A stretch of 32,627 nt of DNA. Origin: Deltaproteobacteria bacterium. GTDB taxonomy: Bacteria; Desulfobacterota; Desulfarculia; Adiutricales; Adiutricaceae. The translations under genes and the position numbers were made by a program. Position 1 is the stretch's first letter. Each line of letters starts with the position of its first letter. The notes beneath the pieces are model-generated. The model searched no databases. It was not told where the DNA came from and was given only the letters and a program-made list of their open reading frames with translations. The stretch covers positions 1-32,627 of the forward strand of contig JAISWF010000144.1 of NCBI GenBank assembly GCA_031271165.1. Reading direction: 5' to 3'. This document shows positions 26,186 to 32,627 of this stretch, piece after piece.

Positions 26186-27988
26186 ATGAGGGCCTATCGT
26201 CCGGGCGGGCGAAAGGCCTTTTTGGCTTCGGAAAGAGGAGCTTTGGTCAAAGAGCCGGGCGGACGGGTCAAAATCGCTTTGATTTGGCCCGGTACCTACC
26301 GGACCGGCATGAGCGCTTTAGGCTATCTCTGGGTATACGGGTATTTAAATTCCCGCTCTGATACTTTGGCCGAGCGATTTTTTTGGTCCGAAGAACCAGG
26401 GCAGACTGCCCGCTCGGTTGAGAGCAACCGCAAGCTCGACGATTTTGACTTCGTCGCCGCTTCCATGGTCTTGGAGAACGACTATTGGCTCTTGCCGTTA
26501 ATGGTAGCCGAAGGGGGCTTAAACCCCGAACGGGGCCAGAGAAACGAAGGGCCGCTGGTGGCCGCTGGAGGAATTGGGGTCTGGAGTAATCCCTGGCCTC
26601 TGTGGCCCTTTGTGGATGTTTTTTTGACCGGTGAGGGTGAAGTGAGCTGGCCGAAGTTGGCCGATCTTTTGACTAGCTGCGACTTTAAGATTGCAGGCGC
26701 TCACGAAAGGCTCGCCCTTATTTCTGAACTGGTGCCAGGGGCCTTGGTGCCTGCTTTAAGGCCGCCGGAGAGTTTATTTTCAACCGCCCCATCTGGTTTG
26801 GCCAGTGACTTTGAAGCCATCGGTTTAAGCGGCTATGGCCGAAATTCGGATGGTTCGGAACGTATTGACTGGCCAGGGCCGCAGTCGGCTCAATTTGAGC
26901 CGGTTGTTCCGGCTTTCCTCAACTACCCCTTTGAGCCGGCCTTAAGGCCGCCAGTCTCCCCGATCTTAAGTTCTTTGGCTGAATTTTCCAACACCGCCTT
27001 GGTCGAAATCAGCCGGGGCTGTCCCTGGGGATGTCGTTTTTGTCTGGCAGGGGCCCTGTACCGTCCTCATCGCCCGTGGCCGGCTGAAACCATTTTGGCG
27101 GCCCTTGAGCCCTACCGCCGCCCAGGCGGGCGGGTCGGACTGATTAGCCCGGCGGTGGCCGACCATCCTGAACTGGGAACGATATTAGACGTCCTTTATG
27201 ACGATGACCTCAAAGTTGGCCTTTCCTCAATGCGCCTATCGGCGGTCACCGAGGCTTTGGCCTTAAAATTGGCTAAAAGTGGCCTAACTGGTCTGGCCGT
27301 GGCCCCGGAGGGTGGCAGTGAGACCATCAGGGCCATCATCAACAAAAATCTGTCCGAGGCCGAAATCCTCTCTTCAGCCAAGCTTTTGGCCGCCGCCGGA
27401 CTTCGGCGCCTGAAGCTTTATTTTATGCTGGGCCTGCCCGGGGAAACAGATAAAGACCTTGAGGCCATGGCCGAACTGGCGGCTTTGATTTACCGGCAGA
27501 CCAGGACCGGTAAAAAAGGTCCCCTGGTCACTGTTTCTGCCGCTAATTTTACCCCTAAGCCACACACCCCGCTGGAAGATGCACCTCTGTTGACTGAATC
27601 GGAGATGCGCCGGCGGGGTTTGCTTTTAACCAAGCTTTTAAAAACCAAAGGCCCCATTGAACTGAAGTTGGATCCTCCCAAGTGGACCATCATCCAGGGT
27701 CTTTTGGCCCGGGGCGGACCGGAGAGTGCCGATTTGGTCCGGGCTCTGGTAAAACATCGCGGCCGATCGGGACAGGCTCTCAAAGAATACGGTTATCAAG
27801 AAAGCGATCCAGCCCATCGAGGTGGCGAGCGATCCCGCCCCTGGCGGGTGATAGCCCCCAAGGCCGGGACAGAATATCTGCAAAGAGAGAAACAACTCTC
27901 TAAACAAGCTGTTCTTTCCCTTCCCTGTCCTGCAAAGAGAGGCTGCGGGCGATGCCAGGCCTGCCCTCCGGGCCCGGCCGAAAGCTAG
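26186..27988 (+). CDS. B12-binding-type radical SAM protein, uncharacterised (TIGR03960-like)
   Basis: CxxxCxxC in SRGCPWGCRFCLAGALYRPHRP; N-terminal VKIALIWPGTYRTGMSALGYLWVYGYLN; GLTGLAVAPEGGSETIRAIINKNLSEAEIL and LKLYFMLGLPGETDKDLEAM; C-terminal Cys cluster CPAKRGCGRCQAC. Confidence 0.88.
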   Translation: MRAYRPGGRKAFLASERGALVKEPGGRVKIALIWPGTYRTGMSALGYLWVYGYLNSRSDTLAERFFWSEEPGQTARSVESNRKLDDFDFVAASMVLENDYWLLPLMVAEGGLNPERGQRNEGPLVAAGGIGVWSNPWPLWPFVDVFLTGEGEVSWPKLADLLTSCDFKIAGAHERLALISELVPGALVPALRPPESLFSTAPSGLASDFEAIGLSGYGRNSDGSERIDWPGPQSAQFEPVVPAFLNYPFEPALRPPVSPILSSLAEFSNTALVEISRGCPWGCRFCLAGALYRPHRPWPAETILAALEPYRRPGGRVGLISPAVADHPELGTILDVLYDDDLKVGLSSMRLSAVTEALALKLAKSGLTGLAVAPEGGSETIRAIINKNLSEAEILSSAKLLAAAGLRRLKLYFMLGLPGETDKDLEAMAELAALIYRQTRTGKKGPLVTVSAANFTPKPHTPLEDAPLLTESEMRRRGLLLTKLLKTKGPIELKLDPPKWTIIQGLLARGGPESADLVRALVKHRGRSGQALKEYGYQESDPAHRGGERSRPWRVIAPKAGTEYLQREKQLSKQAVLSLPCPAKRGCGRCQACPPGPAES

Positions 27989-28370
27989 AGAAGAGTAGTT
28001 TGGTCCTAGGTCAGAAAGGCGGAGGACTTCTGGGGTATTGTAATAGGCCGGCTGAAGAGGCAAAAATTCATTTTATCAGAAGCCCCAGCCTTCCCAGTTG
28101 GGATTTGTTGGCCATGGGTTTGGGGGGTAATAACTTATTGGACATTAGTCCGGTAGCCAAATGCTTCGGCACTAAGCCGATTTAGCGTCGGCGAGCTGAT
28201 TGTGTTTTTTGGCCGATAAATTGTACTGATAGTTTGGATGATAATCTGGAGACGGTTTTGAAATAGGCATCATAATAAATATTTGAAGTCTTAATTATTT
28301 AAAATATCCAAGCAGACAATTTTTTCTTAGTGTTTTTTTCTTGGGCCGGCTGTCTCTTCCTCAATTGATG

Positions 28371-28399
28371 TTGTCAAATCTTTAATATTTTGGCATAAT
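28371..28399 (+). promoter_or_regulatory. Candidate sigma70-like promoter
   Basis: TTGTCA (28371-28376), 17-nt spacer, CATAAT (28394-28399); each hexamer 5/6 to consensus; about 345 nt upstream of the nagZ-like ATG. Confidence 0.5.
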
Positions 28400-28474
28400 A
28401 AGTAATGAGAGGCTTATAAAAAAATATAACCCTTGGTGTTGTGCCATCATATTTAGAAAACATCGCTGGCGGAC

Positions 28475-28518
28475 AAAGCCTCGGCTAAGCTTTAACAGTT
28501 AAGTGTTAACTTGGCTTT
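28475..28518 (+). other. Nested inverted repeat in the nagZ upstream region
   Basis: AAAGCC (28475-28480) / GGCTTT (28513-28518) enclosing AGTTAA-GTG-TTAACT (28497-28511). Confidence 0.4.
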
Positions 28519-28744
28519 GGTCCTATGGTCAGGCGGACGATCCCGGTCATTGGGGCAGCTACGGCAACTGGATTTGGGGCGTTTGAGACGGCTCCCAAAA
28601 CATCTTTTTATGGCCCAGATGGATAATGCCCACGCCTAAGCCGCCCAGCGTCCGCCAGGTCGTTTATATGGCCTGAAATCAACTTCGGTCATCCGGAACT
28701 TGGCCGACTTTTCCGGCGATCGACAGAGCGCCACCGGTCTTTAT

Positions 28745-29785
28745 ATGGTAAATTATTCTAAAGAAGTAGGTGCACAATCGGCACCTCAAACTAAGGCCGG
28801 CCGCTTTTTTCTCCTGGGCTGGGAAGGCTGCCAGGCGGCTGAGCCTTTGGAACTGATTGAACGATTTAAACCGGCGGGGCTGATATTTTTTTCTCGCAAT
28901 TACCCTCCTGGCGGTGGGCCTGAGCTCAAAGAGCAGCTGACCGAGCTTAGGCGCAAGGCTCAGTCGCTTTCTTTGTCCCCTTTTCTTTTGGCCCTGGACA
29001 ACGAAGGAGGGGAGGTTAAAAGGCTTCCCCCGCCTTTTGTCCAGCTTCAGGCGGCAGCTGATGATTTGGCTCTGGAGGAGATCTTCCTAAGTGCCAGAGC
29101 CTCAGGTCAGCAATTGGCGGATTTAGGTTTTAACCTCAACCTGGCCCCGGTCTTGGATGTTGATACTAGTTTGGGCATCATGAGATCCAGGGCTTACGGC
29201 CGAAAGCCGCCTCAGGTTATAGTTAAAGCCGCCGCTTTTGCCAGAGGGTTTGCCGCCTCTGGAGTGCTGACGTGCGGCAAGCATTTTCCGGGTCTGGGAG
29301 CGGCTCACCTTGATCCGCACATGGTTCTGCCAACAGTGGAAACTCCCTGGGAAGAAATTAATAAGATCCACCTGGCTCCCTTTCGGGCTCTTTTGGGGCA
29401 GGGTTTGCCGATGGTTATGACCACCCATTGCCTTTATCCAGCTTTGGACGATGAAAAGCCGGCAACATTTTCACCAAAGATAGTAGGGCTTATCAGAGAT
29501 GATTTAGGATTTGATGGTTTGATTTTATCCGACGACATGGAAATGGGAGCGGTCTCAGCCAAGACTGAGCCTGGGGCGGCGGCGGTGGCATCCATTGCCG
29601 CCGGTCACGATTTGATTTTAGTCTGTCGCCGGCTTTCGGTTATTGAAGCCTCGATCCAAGCGGTTGGTGAGGCTTTGGAAACAGGGGTTTTGCCGGCCAA
29701 GCGGCTGGCGGCCACCGAAGGAAAGCTTAAAAATTTAAAATTTTCCGATTATTTAAGTTACGATACCGGAGTGTGTGATGGGTGA
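28745..29785 (+). CDS. nagZ: Glycoside hydrolase family 3 beta-N-acetylhexosaminidase (NagZ-like)
   Basis: LALDNEGGEVKRLPPPF, CGKHFPGLGAAHLDPHMVLP and GFDGLILSDDMEMGAVS motifs. ATG at 28745 chosen over the TTG at 28700; start uncertain. Confidence 0.85.
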   Translation: MVNYSKEVGAQSAPQTKAGRFFLLGWEGCQAAEPLELIERFKPAGLIFFSRNYPPGGGPELKEQLTELRRKAQSLSLSPFLLALDNEGGEVKRLPPPFVQLQAAADDLALEEIFLSARASGQQLADLGFNLNLAPVLDVDTSLGIMRSRAYGRKPPQVIVKAAAFARGFAASGVLTCGKHFPGLGAAHLDPHMVLPTVETPWEEINKIHLAPFRALLGQGLPMVMTTHCLYPALDDEKPATFSPKIVGLIRDDLGFDGLILSDDMEMGAVSAKTEPGAAAVASIAAGHDLILVCRRLSVIEASIQAVGEALETGVLPAKRLAATEGKLKNLKFSDYLSYDTGVCDG

Positions 29786-30245
29786 TACAAAATCAATGGC
29801 CGAGACTTTTGGTCACGTTTATCTGTTTGAGCCAGGCCTGTGGACCATGGACGGACTGTATTTTGACGAAGGCGGGGTGCGCCACCGCCAGACCGGAGAA
29901 CTGGTGACGGTTCACACACCGGATTTGTGGACCATCGAAAGCCGGATCAACATTTCAGGGCAAGATACCCGTGATTTTTCAACCCGTTATGAAATTGAGC
30001 CTTTCGCCAGCGGAGCGACTCACACCCAGTGGAAGTCGGAAACCGGGGGGCCAGAGTCGATTTTTGGACTGTTTGTCGTGGTCGAAGATTGCCTGATGAT
30101 GCCCTGGCAGTCGCTCTCAGGCGTCCACTGGGGCCAGGAGGTGTTGACCAGGAGCGGGGTCGGGGAATATCTTAGCCGAGGGTTTGCCTTTTTAAAAGAC
30201 CGTAAAGTGTCGGCCTGGGCCGTCAAGCTCATCCGGCAGGGCTAA
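29778..30245 (+). CDS. Conserved-looking hypothetical protein, ~155 aa, no family recognised
   Basis: Intact ORF overlapping the 3' end of the nagZ-like gene and followed by cdsA; alternating hydrophobic pattern suggests a beta-rich soluble domain; no signal peptide or TM obvious. Confidence 0.7.
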   Translation: MGDTKSMAETFGHVYLFEPGLWTMDGLYFDEGGVRHRQTGELVTVHTPDLWTIESRINISGQDTRDFSTRYEIEPFASGATHTQWKSETGGPESIFGLFVVVEDCLMMPWQSLSGVHWGQEVLTRSGVGEYLSRGFAFLKDRKVSAWAVKLIRQG

Positions 30246-30318
30246 CTGTGAGGGAAGCGGAAAAAATTCGGTTTGGCCATCGGACCGGCTCTTGTGGTTT
30301 GGACAAGGAGACGAGGCA

Positions 30319-31155
30319 GTGAGCGAGACCAAACAATCTAAAACCGGGGTTTTAAGCCGTTGGCTGGTAGCCTTGGTCCTGGTACCGCCGACCCTGGCGG
30401 CTATAATACTCACCAACAAGCTCTTTTTGTTGTTTTGGGTGGCCCTCATCGGGACCGTGGCCTGGTGGGAGTATGCGGTCAACCTTTTGGGCCGGGAGCG
30501 CCGGGGGCTTTTGGCCATGAGCCTGATTGGCTTTTATGCCACCTTGAGCGGGGCGGCTTTTTTCGGTCCTGACGGTCAGGTGGCTGGTCTGGTTACGGCC
30601 TTGGCCTTTGGTGCGATGTACATGATGTACAATTTAAGCCCTCAAGGCGATCGGATTACCGTAAATCTAGTCGGCCGCTACGGCTTGGGGCATCTTTACC
30701 TGACCCTTGGTCTGTCGTTTATTATGCTGATCAAGCAGCTCGAACACGGGGCTAACTGGCTTATTTTTGTCGCTTTGGTCACCGCTTTAAACGATACCGG
30801 GGCCTTTTTCGTCGGCTCAAAGCTCAAGGGTCCTAAGCTCTTTGTCAAAGTCAGTCCCAACAAAACGATTTCCGGTTTCTTAGGCGGCTGCGCTTTGGCC
30901 ATCATCGCCGGTATAGCCTCTCAGAGCTACATGCCCCTTGATTTCAGATGGACGCATCTGGCCGGCCTATCTTTGGTTCTGGCTATTTGGGGAACTTTAG
31001 GGGATCTTTTTGAGTCTTGCTTTAAAAGAGCAATGGGCATCAAAGATACTTCGACCATTCTACGGAGCCACGGCGGGGTCTGGGATCGGCTGGATTCACT
31101 TTTATTTAATTTTCCGCCTGTTTATTTTTTCATCTGCTGGATGACCTGGCCGTGA
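30319..31155 (+). CDS. cdsA: Phosphatidate cytidylyltransferase
   Basis: CdsA signature-like SCFKRAMGIKDTSTILRSHGGVWDRLDSLLF; multi-pass membrane protein; GTG at 30319 with AAGGAG at 30305-30310. Confidence 0.93.
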   Translation: MSETKQSKTGVLSRWLVALVLVPPTLAAIILTNKLFLLFWVALIGTVAWWEYAVNLLGRERRGLLAMSLIGFYATLSGAAFFGPDGQVAGLVTALAFGAMYMMYNLSPQGDRITVNLVGRYGLGHLYLTLGLSFIMLIKQLEHGANWLIFVALVTALNDTGAFFVGSKLKGPKLFVKVSPNKTISGFLGGCALAIIAGIASQSYMPLDFRWTHLAGLSLVLAIWGTLGDLFESCFKRAMGIKDTSTILRSHGGVWDRLDSLLFNFPPVYFFICWMTWP

Positions 31156-32486
31156 CCGAGGAAGTCCCAGCCTCACAGTTGATTCGTCTTTCGGTGGTCG
31201 GTTCGACCGGTTCCATTGGTCAAAGTACCTTAAGTCTGGCCGCCGCCTTTCCTGAACGCCTTGAAATTGTTGCTTTGACGGCCAACACCTCGGTCGAGGT
31301 TTTGGCCGGCCAGATCAGATATTTTCGGCCACGTTTGGCGGCCGTCAAAGGCCCGGCCGAACGGGCCAAACTGACCGAACTTTTAAGCGATCTGCCCAGC
31401 AAGCCGCAAATTGAAATTGGCCCGGAGGGTTTGGAACTGGCCGCCGCCGAAAGCTCAGCCGATACGGTTTTATCGGCCGCCGTCGGCGCCGCCGGCTTAA
31501 GGCCGACCTGGGCGGCGGTTAAAAAGGGCCTCAAGGTGGCCCTGGCCAACAAGGAAAGCCTGGTTTTAGGCGGTGAGTTGATTATGCCGCTGGCTGGCGG
31601 TCGCTTGGCCCCGGTCGACAGCGAACATTCGGCCATTTTTCAGGCTCTGGGCGGCACTCTTTTTTCTCCAGCCCTGAGGCGGGTTATCTTGACCTGCTCG
31701 GGAGGGCCTTTTCGGGGACGGACCAAAGCCGAGCTGGAAAAAGTAACCCGGGAAATGGCCCTCAACCATCCCACCTGGTCGATGGGACCAAAAATTACCT
31801 GCGACAGTGCTACGTTGATGAATAAAGGCTTGGAAGTCATTGAGGCCCATCACCTCTTTGGCTTGCCTTTTGAGCGCATTGAGGTGGTTATCCATCCCCA
31901 AAGCATCGTCCATTCTCTGGCCGAATTTTGGGACGGGAGCGTTATGGCTCAATTAGGGCCGGCCGACATGCGCCTGGCTATTGCCTACGCCCTAAGTCAT
32001 CCCCAACGCTGGCCTCTTTTAAGTCAGGCCTTCTCAGACCAAAAATTGACCACCCCGGCTAAAGCTGCAGCTGCCGGCCAGGCGGGGGCCGGGCCCGTGG
32101 CTAGAGCTGAAGCTTATGGCAATAGCTGCGTCGACCATTTAGACTACGGCAGACCCTTTGATTTTTCCGGGTTTAAGCCGATCACCTTGACGGAAAAGCT
32201 TTTATTTGAGCCCCCCGATCGCTTAAATTTTCCGGCCCTCGACTTGGCCGAGCAGGCCGGCCGGGCCGGAGGGACGGCCCCGGCCGTCCTCAACGGGGCC
32301 AACGAGGAGGCGGTGACGGCTTTTTTAAACGGGCGGCTGGCTTTTTCGGCCATAATTGAAACTGTGGCCTACTGCCTGGACACCTTGCCGGCTGGCCCCT
32401 TGAGTTCCATTGAAGAAGCTTTGGCGGCCGATGCCAAGTCCCGCCAGACGGCCAGAGAATATATCGCCTCTCAGGGTAATGGCTAG
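31152..32486 (+). CDS. dxr: 1-deoxy-D-xylulose 5-phosphate reductoisomerase
   Basis: VVGSTGSIGQSTLSL, ALANKESLVLGGELI, VDSEHSAIFQAL, CSGGPFRG, NHPTWSMGPKITCDSATLMNKGLEVIEAHHLF and GANEEAV motifs; GTG start overlaps the cdsA stop (GTGA). Confidence 0.96.
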   Translation: MTEEVPASQLIRLSVVGSTGSIGQSTLSLAAAFPERLEIVALTANTSVEVLAGQIRYFRPRLAAVKGPAERAKLTELLSDLPSKPQIEIGPEGLELAAAESSADTVLSAAVGAAGLRPTWAAVKKGLKVALANKESLVLGGELIMPLAGGRLAPVDSEHSAIFQALGGTLFSPALRRVILTCSGGPFRGRTKAELEKVTREMALNHPTWSMGPKITCDSATLMNKGLEVIEAHHLFGLPFERIEVVIHPQSIVHSLAEFWDGSVMAQLGPADMRLAIAYALSHPQRWPLLSQAFSDQKLTTPAKAAAAGQAGAGPVARAEAYGNSCVDHLDYGRPFDFSGFKPITLTEKLLFEPPDRLNFPALDLAEQAGRAGGTAPAVLNGANEEAVTAFLNGRLAFSAIIETVAYCLDTLPAGPLSSIEEALAADAKSRQTAREYIASQGNG

Positions 32487-32517
32487 AGGCGGTCAGCTTG
32501 TCAACTACCCACTAGTA

Positions 32518-32539
32518 CACAGTCAAGCGGTTGACTGTG
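32518..32539 (+). other. Strong hairpin downstream of dxr
   Basis: CACAGTCAA (32518-32526) GCGG TTGACTGTG (32531-32539), perfect 9-bp stem, 31 nt after the dxr stop; no U-tract. Confidence 0.55.
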
Positions 32540-32627
32540 GGTTGGCGAGTTCAAACTCTAAAAGGGCTAGTCCCCCAGATTATTCGATCATAACATAAAT
32601 TCACAGATAGTTTAAATGATTTATATC

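Noticed and set aside
27638-28063. 141-aa minus-strand ORF at the 3' end of the radical SAM gene
   Set aside because: Mostly antisense to the radical SAM CDS and without recognisable features.
31220-31952. Minus-strand ORFs (138 and 128 aa) antisense to dxr
   Set aside because: Overlap a conserved gene; Ala/Ser/Pro-rich translations typical of shadow ORFs.
1370-32486. Frequent GGCC/TTGGCC words across coding regions
   Set aside because: Explained by codon usage (Leu-Ala, Ala-Gly and Arg pairs with GCC/GGC), not a discrete repeat family.
32540-32575. tRNA-like T-arm (GAG-TTCAAA-CTC)
   Set aside because: Only a 3-bp stem and no D-arm, anticodon arm or acceptor stem can be built around it.
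1-32627. CRISPR array, defence island, rRNA or tRNA genes
   Set aside because: No regularly spaced direct repeats, cas/defence motifs or RNA gene signatures were seen on either strand by eye.

Overview
All confidently called genes lie on the + strand. The window runs: (1) an IS4-superfamily transposase cut by the left edge (to 1007); (2) a 1468-aa two-domain BadF/BcrA/D-type acyl-CoA dehydratase activase with dehydratase-like C-terminal regions (1370-5776); (3) a ~1.5 kb intergenic tract with no convincing ORF (5777-7302); (4) a nearly complete dcw (division and cell wall) cluster, mraZ-rsmH-ftsL-ftsI-murE-murF-mraY-murD-ftsW-murG-murC-murB-ftsQ-ftsA-ftsZ (7303-26167); (5) a B12-binding-type radical SAM protein; (6) a ~0.7 kb intergenic region; (7) nagZ-like, a 156-aa hypothetical, cdsA and dxr. 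MurE carries the DNPR motif expected for meso-DAP ligases. Gene content and FtsI with a C-terminal PASTA domain suggest an anaerobic deltaproteobacterium-like (Desulfobacterota-like) host, but this is inference. I found no rRNA, tRNA, CRISPR array or defence system, and no obviously new multi-gene system. The points most worth a second look are an unusually cysteine-rich FtsZ with Cys in its nucleotide-binding loops, a structured mraZ leader (promoter, 10-bp-phased GG boxes, long hairpin, Shine-Dalgarno-proximal hairpin), the long unexplained intergenic tract, and an uncharacterised 156-aa protein between nagZ and cdsA.
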